Notes under the pieces: generated by a model
Told to the model about the DNA's origin: nothing
Databases searched by the model: none
What the model saw: only the letters and a program-made list of their open reading frames with translations
DNA from: Cylicocyclus nassatus
Lineage: Eukaryota > Nematoda > Chromadorea > Rhabditida > Strongylidae
DNA length: 64,000 bases
Direction of reading: 5' to 3'
Assembly (NCBI GenBank): GCA_958299035.1
Contig: CATQJL010000223.1
Location: 8,297,753-8,361,752, forward strand
Translations under genes and position numbers: made by a program
Shown: piece after piece, positions 35,255 through 47,174 of the stretch
Layout of the letters: each line of letters begins with the position of its first letter
Numbering within the stretch: position 1 is the stretch's first letter

Positions 35255-35681
35255 AGGCAGTGTCCCACCAGACTGGGGATATCTGACTCTCGTAATGATG
35301 TAATAGTAGACCCCCTACCTAAGCGATGGCTGAAGTTCGGAGCGAAAAAGGGGATCTACCAAGCCTGAAATTTGCTCCGAAAGTGGGCCGAATCTTACGG
35401 TAGGATCGGGCGAGTGCGAGGTGCACGCAAGGTAGAGACGCAGAGTAGTTGCGGGTCCCTGCGCTCATGATGTGTGCGCTATACGCACTCTGGCCCTGCA
35501 AATCGATATTGCCGTGTAGGCGGCGTTCGGCCCTACCGTAAGATTCGGCCCACTTTCGGAGCAAATTTCAGGCTTGGTAGACCCCCTTTTTCGCTCCGAA
35601 CTTCAGTCGTCGCTTAGGCAGGGGGTCTACTATTACATCATTACGAGAGCCAGGTACTCCCAGTCTGGTGGGACGCTGCCT
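35255..35681. mobile_element. piggyBac-type MITE (TTAA target)
   Basis: A 427-bp hairpin with ends AGGCAGTGTCCCACCAGAC and near complement, flanked by TTAA at 35251-35254 and 35682-35685. Arms carry TAGACCCCCT, TTTTTCGCTCCGAAC and GAAAGTGGGCCGAATCTTAC in both orientations. Same end family as 5688-6312. Confidence 0.85.
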
Positions 35682-35685
35682 TTAA

Positions 35686-36289
35686 GGATGTATGATGCTT
35701 GCAATTACTACATGTTCCTAAAGCTTTATAAACAAAGACTTCCCAGTCTTCAATGGTACAATAAAATTTTGGCAACCTAGTGCTTTGAATTCTCTTCTCC
35801 TATATCTTTGCAACTGTCATTTTCGTAAGAAGGAAGAAATTCCGTTTTACTCTAGAAGTTCGAAATGGAAAACCAGACATTGAAAAAGCCATCATTTGAG
35901 TCCCCCATTAAAAATGCCTCTTTAGTATTCAGGAATTTCTGGTGCTACGAATGAAAAGGTAAATTGGTTCTGCTTGCTCTCGCTTTACTTTAACATATGC
36001 AATAGTGATTAAATCACTTTTCGCTAAAAGCAGATTGTTGTCTCTTGTAACCAAGAAGGGAATGTCCAGAAATAAAATAGAAGTGGCCAGTCCGCAGTAG
36101 CTGCATACTGTCAACGCCCTCAGGGTACGCTAGTAACATATCTACCCTCGATATCTTGAGCGGTCTTGTAAGCGAATTCATGAGCCCGGTTCCACGAGAG
36201 TCCTGCCGAGCACATTGAATAATCGTAGCCCAGTTGCTGCTACCATGACCGGCGGCATGCTGCAGCAAGTGTGCGGACGGGCCCTTCAC
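35686..36289. other. no gene recognised
   Basis: Stop-rich sequence between two repeats. A 107-codon minus frame at 36014-36337 runs into the dispersed repeat and shows no domain. Confidence 0.3.
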
Positions 36290-36720
36290 TCGTTGGCTTA
36301 GAACAATTTTAGAAAGGAAGTCCTCATAACTTGGCAAAATTTTACGAAGTCCCTTTTGACATCAGAATCAATAAGAAAACCATAAATCAATCAACATGGC
36401 AATGAAAAGCGAACAAAGCGTGTTTTAAGAAATCTAATATAACAGAAAGCAAAAAAACACTTTTTGAGTTGATTACAGGCTCTATTATTGAGTATGGTAT
36501 CATTGGTGCTGTGTATGTCGTAAACCTCCCAGGCCAAAACTGTGGCCCTAGGAATTTTTCGCATTTTTCGCCACACAGTGAGAGGGACGCGAGATGACAT
36601 GTGATTAGAGCGCGATATCTGTTAATGTGTAAGTTTACACCATTCTTGGCTTAAAAGAGGAGAGGTAATGGTTTGATTCGCTCTCTTCGCTATATGATAG
36701 ATTTTTGAGCTTTCTAATCG
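36290..36720. repeat. unoccupied copy of the repeat hit by Penelope
   Basis: Matches 31945-32158 plus 34867-35090 as one continuous unit. At the junction it reads GGTATCATT where the occupied copy has GGTACCATTT twice. It serves as the empty-site control for the insertion. Confidence 0.75.
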
Positions 36721-36879
36721 TCCAAATAAAAAGGTCCAAAACTTATACGTACTTTCCGATATTTATGCTCCGAACTACCCCAGTTGGTTCGGTGTTGGTC
36801 TTGAAACCAACTAATTCGGGAATGGGTACTAATACACATAAGTTTATGAGACTTTTTACATAATGTAGTTTGGAGTAAT

Positions 36880-37170
36880 ATCGTATACACATGGCCCAAA
36901 TTCGGTGTCATGTGATTGTTTGTGCGCTGTAAACAAGCCATTTGTTTGTTTGAACTTTGCGTTGGAAATTCGCGCGCTTGCGAAAGAACGCGTTCAACTC
37001 GTAAGACCTGACGTGTTTGTCGATTTCGCGGCTCCTCCCAGAACCTTACAAAAACGATACCCTCAGTGCTTCTGCACTAAAAGCGAAGTTCAGTTTGACC
37101 CCAGACCATCCGTGTCGAGCCCTGCTTCTACCACACTTTCGCGGAAAAGGTGGGGGAGGTAGCGTGACTT
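36880..37170. repeat. Helitron-family fragment
   Basis: Shares GGTGTCAT...AACAAGCCATTTGTTTG, AAAAACGATACC and TTTGACCCC-type segments with the Helitron at 10899-12141 (about 11535-11720) and with 43395-43720. No terminus is seen here. Confidence 0.55.
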
Positions 37171-37525
37171 TTCATGAAAAGCTATTCATTGCCATGATGT
37201 CATGCTTTAGGGATACGGTAAAAATAAAGTGGCAGCATCAGATGACATTTTTATGAAAAATCTCTGTGTGAGCATCATGCCTGTTCACATGAAGCTCTTA
37301 TTAATGCGGGTGATGGCGTAGGGCAGATGCACTACCATAGGGATGAAATACGCCAAACTTTGCGGGATGTGCGGATTGCAACTGAGGGGATTGCACATTT
37401 TCCTGAAAATTCTTTACTGAATTAGAAATCAACAACATTATTGTATACTGTTCAATTCTTTCATCGTTGCTTCACCGTGGTCTATTGCTTCGTAGCAATC
37501 TAATATCTAACGCAAAGATTAAGTT
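37171..37525. other. no gene recognised
   Basis: Short unique stretch between repeats with no supported feature. Confidence 0.3.
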
Positions 37526-37571
37526 CGCTGAAACTTGGCCCACAAGGGTTATTTGACATGAAATATCATAT

Positions 37572-38467
37572 TGGCCCGTAGTAAACCCCCATCAGGGCAT
37601 CTCTCTTGAGGCGGGCCGAAGTTGATTTCATCGCGCCTCAGCACATTGCCAGGGGAGCCATTGATTTGGAGCAGATCACTTACTGGATATTCGCGTTTTC
37701 GAAGGTGGAAACGTTTCTGCCATTCGTGCATGTTTAGTCAAATGGATAAGAATAGTGCGTTTCAAGCGGCAGGCCGTGGTTCGAATGCGGCTAGCGACAC
37801 CGTTTTTGCTACTTGGCTGGCGACCTTTGATAACGGCCGCTGTCGAAAAAAATCGATGATAGCCGCTACCAGAGATTTCACCTAGCAAACAAAGAGATAA
37901 AACAAATACGCAATATTTTGGCATTCATACAAAGAGAAATTACACTTGGAGAGAAATGAGTAGAAAGGTAAATCTACTTTCTTTATATCTGAAGCGGTTC
38001 ACTATTAAAAACAAGCAACATCTGCAAGAAAAATGCAAAAAAACCTTTTTTTCCATTTCGTCGCGCAATCAGCTGTTCATCGATCCTCACTCACTTGGGC
38101 GCCCGAAATTATGCAGTTTTGGGAGTTTTGCACCGCAAAAGAACGTCAGCTGCCATGTTTCGTAAGTTACTTGGGAGCAACTTACGGAGGATTTCTCTGT
38201 GCTCTCCTCTTTAGCACAGTATTTACCTAACGTCGTCGCCCGCCTCATCTCCGATGACTCGGTCGGGAGCTGATCTCCCTGCCGGGCTTCATCTGAAGCT
38301 CACCTGTAGGGTGACCTTCCATACTTACACTACGGAAACGCGGACAGTCCTCATCTCACCCGACAAAACCTCATATGAGAGCCTCAGGGGATATCATCTC
38401 CCGTGACCGAGCTTTACTACGGGCCATTGTCCGCATCAGTGTCACCTTCGAGGTGATACTGATGCAG
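37572..38467 (+). mobile_element. tRNA-containing retroposon (SINE-like)
   Basis: Flanked by a 10-bp direct repeat AATATCATAT (37562-37571 and 38468-38477), as expected of target-primed insertion. It contains a tRNA-like core at about 37730-37800: an A-box region GTCAAATGGATAAGAAT and a perfect T-arm CCGTG-GTTCGAA-TGCGG. A second copy at 63289-63950 shares the leader (GCCCGYAGTAAACCCC), the tRNA-like part and the following 400 bp. The 3' third (38230-38467) is a run of small hairpins ending in one at 38432-38466 (GCATCAGTGTCACC pairs with GGTGATACTGATGC). There is no poly(A). It is long for a SINE, with the tRNA part about 160 bp inside, so a composite is likely. Confidence 0.65.
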
Positions 38468-38483
38468 AATATCATATATAAAA

Positions 38484-38534
38484 AATCATGTTATCCGCAT
38501 CATCATCACCTCGTTCGAGATGCGGATAACATGA
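38484..38534. repeat. hairpin tip of the host element
   Basis: ATCATGTTATCCGCATC and GATGCGGATAACATGAT are exact complements around a 14-17 base loop with CACCTCGTTCG. This is the apex of the foldback element at 37526-38576. Confidence 0.85.
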
Positions 38535-38576
38535 TATTTTCATGACAAATAACCCATGTGGGCCAAGTTTCAGCGA

Positions 38577-39219
38577 ATTCTGAGGTTTCCAGATATTGAG
38601 CCACCCAATGAGATGGTCATTTTCGCCCTGTTAACTTTGTTTCAAAGGTTCAACTACTCCTTTTTGCACTTGATACAAAGAACAAATATTTTTTTGCTCA
38701 AAGTAGGAATTCCACTTAAGATAACCTCCAAACTATGGAATAAAGAGCAATCCAAAATCTTCTCTGTCCCATTTTTCGCTTTCAATGTCTCATACTGAAC
38801 AAGACCAATCAGGCTCGAACAATTTTTGTGGAAGTTGCGAGGTATAGGCTATAGAATAAATCTATTCTCGCCGCCTTCCCTCGAGATTCACTTAGTAGCG
38901 CAGACTTAACATGTTACAGTAACTCAATATTTTCGCACTATTTTTCATTTGCGTAGGTATGGAAAAACGACTATATTTTTCAGTAGGAGAAACGATTTTG
39001 AACAAAAATCCTGCTGTATAAAGGATAAGGTTTAGCAGTAGAAACGTTATCAAAACAAATATTTGTATGCGTTGGAAGCAAAGTGATGCGTTGTGACACT
39101 ACCTCTAAAAAGCTGTGTCAGCAACAGCTTAGGGGTTATGCCACACCCCATTAACTTACCTCCGAAAAGAAATTTGGAAACGAGTTATATACAGTTCGAC
39201 TGCCGAACTCTCGTAGCTT
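38577..39219. other. no gene recognised
   Basis: AT-rich, stop-rich sequence. No gene, repeat end or RNA gene seen. Confidence 0.35.
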
Positions 39220-40115
39220 AAACTTTGCAGAAAATCGATAAAAGTCAATATTGATACCAATCGATAACGAAAAGTAGCCTACGACACGCTTCCCGCTGCG
39301 ATATACAGGGTGTCCCAAAAAGATGTGCACACTGTTTGATCGTTAATAACTCTCTTGCTTTCATGTCTTTTGCCGAGCTTGAGGTACCATTCTATAGAGC
39401 GAGGATAAACTTAGATTTGCAATATGGAGCGAATCACCAATCGCTCTTCGTTACTGTAGGATTACGTTAAGAACTCTCAGTCACTGTGGAATAAGCCTTT
39501 TGATGAAATAACTTCGAAAAAATCTAAAAAATTGTGTAACAAGGTTTTCAGGCGTGCTGATTTTACTACACAACTTTCTACCAGTTTTTCGAGCTTTCTT
39601 GATGGCGCATTCACATTTCTAACAAATATTGGAAAATCAGTTGTTACCCTAAATCTGAAATAACTCATGAAAGAAACAATGTGTTGACGTGCGGTTTTCA
39701 TATTTAGAATCATCTACTTCGATTGTCCCAGTTCAAGAGCTTCTGGCTTGTTTGGCTTTTTTCTGAGGCAAAAATTGCTTCCAATGGCTCAAAATCTTTT
39801 CCGAAATTCCTACCGTAATCCTACAGTAATGAAGAGCTGCTTATAAATCGCTCCATACCGTAAATCTAAGTTGAACCTCGCTCTAAAGAATGGTACCTCA
39901 AGCTTGGCAAAAGACATGAAAGCAAGAGAGTTATTAACAATCAAACAGTGTGCACATCTTTTTGGGACACCCTGTATGTGTGCCAATTTTGGTCCAAATC
40001 GGTTCAGAAGTAAAACTTGTTTTCGCACATACGTACACATACACACATACGTACATATAGACATACACACAGACAAACAAACATTCAGCTTTACATATAA
40101 AACTCGGATTTCTAG
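39220..40115 (-). repeat. Helitron-like fragment with (ACAT)n tract
   Basis: On the minus strand it has TATATGTAAAGCTGAATG, a CATA/CAGA-rich simple repeat, GAACCGATTTGGACCAAAATTGG and a TATCGATT-rich part. The same sequence of blocks is found on the plus strand at 45623-46300. Layout and 5' sequence suggest the start of a Helitron. The MITE at 39306-39974 splits it. Confidence 0.55.
39306..39974. mobile_element. Tc1/mariner-type foldback MITE
   Basis: Ends CAGGGTGTCCCAAAAAGATG and exact complement, TA on both sides. The two halves pair through CTCTTGCTTTCATGTCTTTTG and GAGGTACCATTC-type blocks around a centre near 39640. Related to 30239-30810 and, inside, to 40320-40560. Confidence 0.85.
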
Positions 40116-40120
40116 CATTT

Positions 40121-41092
40121 TTTGTTTCGAGATTCGGAATTCGATTAATCGATATTTTTAAGTTTCGAATACATTCGATTACTCGATTATTCGAAAAAAA
40201 ATTCGAATATTTCAAAGTACACTGTAAACATTTTCTGGCCCGACTCTTTCGAGTCATTTTCATTTTGATCTATCGGCGTACGACTTGTATTCTACAATGT
40301 GTCTCCTCTGAGCACATTTTAAAGTTGGGTGCAACTTAGGTTTACAGTATAGAATGAATAATGAATCTCTTTTCTTATTGCATGATTACGGCAGGAAACT
40401 TCACACAGCACCAATGTGAAATAGGTCGCTCGAGAAAAAAGTTTTTGAAAAGTCTAGAGAGATGTGTAGCGGTTTTTAGACATGCTGATCTCAGTAACTT
40501 TTTGATTTTGAACAACTTGATCGCTTTTGAAAAACACTGAAAAAAGTTCACTGTGTTTACCTGGCACAACAAAGCCTTACGTTAAATGGGAACCCGTATT
40601 ATTGAGTTGATGCATGAAATGCATGTTACTTGTTCTTCAGCTTCAGGTGAGATATGAAAATTCAAGAAACACAACATTCGATAGAGCAGAGCAAGCACTA
40701 CAAGATAGAGTCCAAATTATCTCAAAAAGTTCGACACATTAAAAATTGGAAAAAAATTTCTAAAATTCCTCAAAAACCCAAAGACCGAATCCCTATTATG
40801 TACACTTGCTGCATTTTGTCCATGTCAAGAATGAGATAATAAAATTAGGCACAGCACAGCACAGCAAAATCAATCCTGGCTTGTTCCGACATAGATATTT
40901 GTAAGCTACGAAGTAGAAGTGTGGCAATAATTTTTCAGCTTTTTCGAAGCACTGATTCGAAAGAGTCGGGCCAGAAAATATTTACAGTATAATTTGAAAT
41001 ATTCGAAATTTTTTTTTCGAATAATCGAGTAATCGAATATATTCGAAAGTCAAAGATATCGAATAATCGAATTTCGAATATTAAAACAAAAA
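40121..41092. repeat. TTCGAA-rich palindrome split at its apex
   Basis: 40121-40217 and 40990-41092 are reverse complements made of TTCGAATA, ATCGATT and CGATTATTCG blocks. Between them, exactly at the fold, sits another element (40220-40989). The blocks resemble the sub-terminal repeats of the hAT-like element at 45462-55275. Confidence 0.75.
40220..40989. mobile_element. MITE with CACTGTAAA ends
   Basis: Inverted ends CACTGTAAACATTTTCTGG / near complement, followed on both sides by CCCGACTCTTTCGARTC, next to TA. Non-coding. The interior resembles the CAGGGTGTCCC family (TAGGTTTACAGTATAGAATG, GACATGCTGATCTCAGTAAC). Confidence 0.75.
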
Positions 41093-42297
41093 TTGTTGAA
41101 AATCTAAATCTTGAGTGTTTTCGAAAACCAAAAATAACAACTGCGGTTGTTCGACTTCAACAAACCCCGCTATTGCAAGTCTGACCGTGTTAACGCTGCG
41201 ATTGCACGTGCAATAGCTGCTTAAACCTCACATTGCTCAAGGTCAAACGCGAAATTTCTTCTGCCATGGCTGCTAGAGACGCTGCCAAGAGAAAAGTGAG
41301 GAATCCATGAGCCGGGCCACCATAGGTTCCTGACAACTGCTATTGTGTTGCCGAGGTTGCCGGCGTCCTCCATTACCAGCTGCCTCCTTTTAACACTTGC
41401 TGCGCATCTTTTAGATGTTTTCTGTTGGTACATTGCTACAGAATCTATCGTCATAGTCGAAATTGTCGCTTACACTATATATCTATTCTTCAGATTAGTT
41501 CATTTCGTGTTTGAATTCCATATTTGTTAATCTTGCATGTCACAATACCTACCAAAGACACTCCAGCTTCTAATCTTTTATAATACTTCATCTTCTCTTC
41601 AAATTTGATACATTTGTGGCAAGAACACAGAAGAGAGTAGCGGCGTATTTGAGCACACTGAACGGATGCGTTGAGCCCCTGACGTACTTTACGCATTTCA
41701 GCCGCAACGCGATATAGTAACACTTGAACTGTTCACAATCCATCGTAAGCGCATTCTGAAGGAATGAAGACGGGGCATTTCATAGAGCGAAATTGTACAT
41801 AATGAGAATAGTGCTCGGACGTTGGTTTTGAAGAGATCTAGCAATGCCAAATCAAGTGGCGATTTGGCGATTTGCTAGATCTCTTCAACACGTTTCTTTC
41901 GGACCGGTGCTGCACATGGTGCAGCACGCTGCTTTGAAGGTTCTTTCTGACGTTTGCAAATGGTTTTCTTTAAGTCCGAAGTTATTGAGTCAAAGGTCTA
42001 AGCTCTTACTTCTTAAGTCACTCTGTAGAGCTGCGCCGCCGATATTTGTTTACGAGATATGAGGACAAATCGAACAGCAGTTGCAACGTGCGGCAACGCG
42101 AACGACGCGTGCGACGTCGCAACTTTTCTTTGCTCCGATTCTAAAAAGATAAACCGTAGTTTCAATAGTGACGAGTACAATGTACAACATAGGTACTTTT
42201 AGATACTTTTTGAAACTGAGTTCTTGCTCTCATTTTTCAAGAAAGCGCAGAAGTCCCTTTCAAGCGGCAAAATTCAAACGCTTCGAATTCACCCAGA
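41093..42297. other. no gene recognised; hairpin near 41832-41888
   Basis: No supported gene. At 41832-41888, GAAGAGATCTAGCAA returns inverted as TTGCTAGATCTCTTC around about 27 bases that include two GGCGATTTGGCGA-like steps. It looks like a small foldback repeat. Confidence 0.4.
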
Positions 42298-42459
42298 GCT
42301 TTGGGTATGGAGCTTATTTGGCATGCTAATTACAAATGTAGTTCACATTCTGCAAAATAAGGTTCCTTTGCTGGTTAAGCTTTGGGTATGGAGCTTATTT
42401 GGCATGCTGATTACAAATGTAGTCCACAGTCTGCAAAATAAGGTTCCTTTGCTGGTTAA
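42298..42459. repeat. 81-bp tandem duplication
   Basis: Two head-to-tail copies (42298-42378 and 42379-42459) starting GCTTTGGGTATGGAGC and ending GCTGGTTAA, differing at only a few bases. The unit is a multiple of three, so a 106-codon frame runs through both, but the frame has no recognisable domain and the surrounding sequence is repetitive. Confidence 0.85.
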
Positions 42460-42589
42460 CGGCCGAAAGTACACTCTTTTTCGCCGCGCGCGATTTCGCG
42501 GTCCGAAACGTGTTAAAAACAACACCTGGGGTCCAAACCCTTAGTCGGCCATGCTATAAAGGTTCTCTTGAATAAAATGACGTGAGAAT

Positions 42590-43021
42590 ACCTCCGATGA
42601 CGGAAACAGAATTGGCAAAAAACATGAGGACAATGGTGCCCTTACAACGGATGAATTCGGGATTGTCGCTAAGACGCCTCAAGCAAAAGGCATTTGATCT
42701 CAAGGCGCCGGCACGATGTTGTCAATCCCGACAACACTGGCAGCGATTGTCGGCGACCTATGGGCGATCCCTAAAAAAACGATATTTAGAAAGTTTCGCT
42801 ATCAGAACGGCAACATGTGTTCTGCTGGACGTGTTCTCAGCGGGAGGGTTCCATCTGCGCATACAGTATGTGATACCAGACATGAAGTGGGTTTTCAATT
42901 TTCCAAAAACGAAGCCCTTGTAGATTTCGCCATAGTAATAGACATCGCCTGTTACGCGATCACGAATGGATTAAACACGAATAACGAAGACTACTCCAAC
43001 AAAACACAAAAACAACACTGA
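42590..43021 (+). pseudogene. degenerate open frame, unrecognised
   Basis: One plus-strand frame runs for about 140 codons with a single stop near 42690. It reads GALTTDEFGIVAKTPQAKG before the stop, then TTLAAIVGDLWAIPKK, GRVLSGRVPSAHTVCD, EALVDFAIVIDIACYAIT and so on to a stop at 43019-43021. The composition is protein-like and G+C content is higher than nearby. It could be the remains of a transposon protein or a host exon. I recognise no family. An alternative frame over part of the same stretch is also open, so caution is needed. Confidence 0.3.
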
Positions 43022-44098
43022 ACAGCTGAAAAAGAACTAAAGAAATTGGCCTCCAACTTGGCGGCATGCCGTACCCGGCGCGCACCCTTGAGCGAGTGAA
43101 GCAGGCATGCCGCCGCCGTACAAAATATTTGGAGGGTTACAACTACGACTAGGAGAGAAGGAGAAACTTTAGGGAGATTCAAAGACTCAGTTGTAGGGTT
43201 GATGTACAATGTTATGTTGAACATGTGAAAAAAAATTAGGTAAAGAAAGAGAAATTTATGATTTTTCTTTTCGCAGCCACCTCACGTGGCTGCCCAAGTA
43301 AGTGGAAAGTCCCCTAACTCCAAAAAAACTAAAACCTAACGCTTCTTTACTAATTTTTTCATCATTTTTCATACATAGTTCTAACTCACTATTGTCTACA
43401 CACCAATTTTGGTGTCATTGCATTTTTTCTTCGCTGTAAATAAGCCTTTTTTCTAGTGAGGCAGGTTTGATTCGCGCTTGACCGGCGTACCTGTTCAAGG
43501 AAATTTTTGGATTTTGCAGGAGTGGGATCGACAAGGTAGGAGTGACGTTATGCGTCTTCTATAGAATATGAAAGATGACATAAGAGGGAAAAGGCGATTG
43601 TGGGAGGGGGGGGGGAGATTTTTGCTCAAACGATACCCTCTTTCCTTTTTACCCCAGAACGATATCCAGCTTACCCCGTAAGCCATCTGTGCCGTTACTG
43701 GGCGCAACCAATCACAACTGCGCTCTTGAGCTTGTAATTTATCGCAAGATGCTGCTGGCACCGCGGAGCGGCGTCGCAGCTATTATTTGATACTTGATAG
43801 TGAAAATTTTTGCTTCAAAAATATAATTTCAAGAACAATTTCAACTCCATTCTTTCTTCTATCGCGTGTTGGACGCTTCAATTCGTCTAATGTACTCGTC
43901 CGTAACATCCACAACCCTTTACCTGCTTTGCATTTAGAATAATGATACTTGTCACAATACGGTGCTCACCTGTTGCTCAAAGGGCCGGGTGCGAATTTTT
44001 GTCAAAACGATTATGCTTTTCCCTTGGTACCGCCACAGCTTCTACCAAAAAAAACATTTCAAACATAAAGAAGCTATGTTTGATATCAGCATTGGCAC
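43022..44098. other. no gene; Helitron-family fragment at 43395-43720
   Basis: No coding support. 43395-43720 shares GGTGTCAT, GCTGTAAATAAGCC, CAAACGATACCC and ACGATATCCAGCTTACCCC with the Helitron at 10899-12141, in the same orientation. Confidence 0.45.
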
Positions 44099-45622
44099 TA
44101 CAATACCGCTCACAATTTTTGAAAATTAGACGCGAATGTATGGACATGCATGGACATGTGCGGACATGTCCATACATGTATGGACATGTCCGTACATGTC
44201 CGTACATGTCCATACATCGCGTAGCGTCGCGTGGCCATATCTCGCTTCAGAGCGGACGAATTCTGAATCCAAAGCCACCATTCGATTCACCTCGGCGCGG
44301 AGAATCTTCAGATATGTTGGAAGCGGGGGTACGATGTCTTCGATATTCCGTTTTCAGTTTTTTCAATTTGTTCTGCGGAGGTCCTTTCGCGAATATGTGA
44401 AGCAACGCTTACCCAACATAGAAGACTTTACTGAGTGCTATCCGATAATACTGTTCCTGTAGGTTATTGTGCGCTAAAAGATAGGTTCAGATTTCTTTCC
44501 AAAGGAGACAGAAGCGTTGGTGAATTTTGGAAAAATCACGCGTTTCTAAATTCTACTCGCCATAACTTCCTTAGAAATAAGTATATTTTGAATCCGAAAA
44601 CAGCACCTTGCTCAGCTCATCAAGGCGAATCTTCCTATATACATCATCTCCTTGATATTTAGATTTCAGTATCCTTGAATCTTTCTGAGGACGTCTTTTC
44701 GCGAAGGTGTAAAGCAGCGAGCATTGTCCCGAGTACATTCCAGCAAGGATCTTTCGATAGCACCTTTTCTGTAGATTATGATGTGCTAAATAGTAGCCGC
44801 AGTTTTCTTTTCAAAAGAAATAGAACGGCTGGTGAATTGTGGAAAAATCTTGTCGTCTCAAATTCTACTCGCCATAGCCCCAGGATACGAAGCTATTTTG
44901 CTAAGCAGATGTGAGTTTCGAAATCAGCAGGTCGGATAACCTCTGTGAGCAAGTTTTCTGATATGTTCGGGTTATTCCATTTTTTCTCTTTTTACGCTCC
45001 AGAAGCTTGCCGATGGATTTTGGTCAAAATGTTGATGCTTCTGAATTGTAAGAAAACTTCGCTTATAGAGGTTTTCGAACACGCTCTTTACGAAAATCGT
45101 GGTCTTTGAGGATTACAGGGTCTTTTTGGAGAGATACTCTGAGAGACTGTAACTGCATCACGAAAGTGCGTAACTTTGGCCGCACTTCTCGCGTATCTGT
45201 CAGAAACCTTGCCTGCTTGCTTTTCTCAGCCAAAGTTATTAGGAACTGTGCTATCGAAGGGTGCATTACTCAGGCTCCAATCTGTGAAATTGGCCGAGTT
45301 ACGAGCCTACGAAAACACGTCCTCATGAATTTTGCCCAAAATGTAAAGATCGCATATCTCGTCGAAATTCCTCCGAGCGCTTGTACAACGCGCTGATCAA
45401 ATCCTTCCACATTTTTAATGGATCTTATTGTGTTAGATTTGGTGCTTTGAGCTCTAGCCACTATACTTGGGTAATTCGAATATTTCATGGAATGAATGAA
45501 TATCGAATAAATTCGAAAAGAAAATTTCGAATGAACGAATATCGAATAAATGCGACAATAAAAAATCTCGAATAAACGAATGTCGAATAAATTCGAGGTT
45601 CAAAAATTCTCGAATGAATGAA

Positions 45623-46330
45623 TCTTATATATAAAGCTGAATGTCTGTTTGTCTGTATGTATGTCTGTCTGTCTGTCTGTATGTATGTATGTACGTATGT
45701 TCCGAATAGAAAATTCCATTTCTGAACCGATCCTGACCAAACTTGGCACACATACACTTCGGGCCCCGGCGGGTATCATAGGCTACTTTTCGTATCGATC
45801 GATATCGATTTTATCGATTTTTGCAAAATTTGAGCTACGGGGCTGGGAGTTGGCACAGGGGGGTAAGTGAGCATGGGGATTCCGAATACAATATTAGTTT
45901 TTAAAGTCATGCATTACTTTTATCGATTTTATCGATTTTTTTGCAAAGTTTGAGCTACGGGGCTGGGATTTGGCACAGGGGGGTAATCGAGCATGCTGAT
46001 CACCCCCGTGGGGGTGACCAGCATGCTCGATTACACCCCTCTGCCAAATTTCAGCCCCCTAGCTCAAATTTTGCAAAAAATCGATAAAATCGATAAAAGT
46101 AATGCACGGTTTCGAAAACTAATATTGTATTCGTAATCAGCATGCTCAATTACCCCCCTGTACCAACTCCCAACCTCGTAGCTCAAGATTTTTCAAAAAT
46201 CGATAAAATCTTAAGTGAATTTTTATTTATAATCAGCACCCTCACTTACCCCCTGTACCAACTCCCAGCCCCGCAGCTCAAACTTCTCCAAAAATCGAAT
46301 TCGAACATTCCACGAAGCGAGCACTAATCC
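45623..46330 (+). repeat. Helitron-like 5' piece with simple repeats and inverted block
   Basis: Starts TCTTATATATAAAGCTGAATG, followed by a (TGTC/TGTA)n tract at about 45643-45710, then CTGAACCGATCCTGACCAAA and a series of TATCGATTTTATCGATTTT / GAGCTACGGGGCTGGG units. From about 45790 to 46215 the units form an inverted repeat centred at 46008, where GGTAATCGAGCATGC returns as its complement. No 3' CTRR end is identified. Confidence 0.6.
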
Positions 46331-46959
46331 CCCTATAGTCCCGGGCACACGGCAGGCATTTCACTGGCGACGTGGTTTGGCAATAGTCAAATTGTCCAAA
46401 ACTTATTCTAGAAGTAGAATGCAGTTTACCTTTTTAGTAAGTTGTACACGCTAAACATTTGTGGTAAGCAGGCGTTACATTTGAAGACATCTCGTAACTG
46501 GCAAATCGCGTACGGCGATCTAAACCGTCTGATTCTCCACTACAACTGCGATGTCCTCTACTCAACATACACCAATTCACAAAAAATCTCTAAGGTAGCG
46601 AATAGAGGCAGTTGTGCAATATAACTTATGCGAGCAAGGGTGCGCTCACTAGTGTGGACTTTGCATACCACAAGCATGAGCAATGCAAAAAAACAAAAAC
46701 AGGCATTTCAAAATACTTTTAATATATGACCTCAGAACATGAGCTTGAATTTGATAGCTTCTTTACTGATTGGGTGCCAATAGCAGTGCGAACAATCTCA
46801 TTGATAGAAAAAGCATCAATTAAAATCCACAGATGATTTTTTACTATCGCAAGCAGTCGGAAGAATGCGACTCTCCATACAGTTCAAAGGTCATAACGGT
46901 TGCAAAAGACGCATTACCGAGTTTGCGGAAAAAAACGCGGACGGAGTGAGCTTGATACT
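46331..46959. other. interior of the hAT-like element, non-coding
   Basis: Stop-rich sequence with short frames only; no transposase motif recognised. Confidence 0.35.
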
Positions 46960-47174
46960 TAGTTGGCTCTGCAACAAATTCGAATAATCCGAATACAGAG
47001 TTCATTCGAATACGAATTCGAATAAACATTCGAATAAAACATTCGAATAAAATCTATTCGAAACCCCGCTTTTTGATTATTCGAATTTTCGAATAATATT
47101 CGAATCTTCGTTTTTTGATTATTCGAGTTTTCGAATTTTATTCGAAACCCTGTTTTTTTTGATTATTCGAGTTC
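46960..47174. repeat. TTCGAATA tandem blocks
   Basis: Irregular repetition of ATTCGAATAAA, GATTATTCGA and TTTTCGAAT next to the LTR border. The same kind of blocks continue at 55137-55260 on the other side of the LTR element. Confidence 0.8.

Larger units (their letters stand above)
37526..38576. repeat. hairpin element occupied by a retroposon
   Basis: Left arm CGCTGAAACTTGGCCCACAA and right arm complement (GTGGGCCAAGTTTCAGCG), continuing through GGGTTATTTG / CAAATAACCC and TATCAT / ATGATA. With the retroposon (37572-38467) removed, the remainder is a compact hairpin of about 155 bp whose tip is the 38484-38534 stem. Confidence 0.75.

Noticed and set aside
42224..42544. 106-codon frame across the 81-bp tandem duplication.
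   Set aside because: The reverse strand is open too, and the length is explained by duplication of an in-frame unit; no domain is visible.
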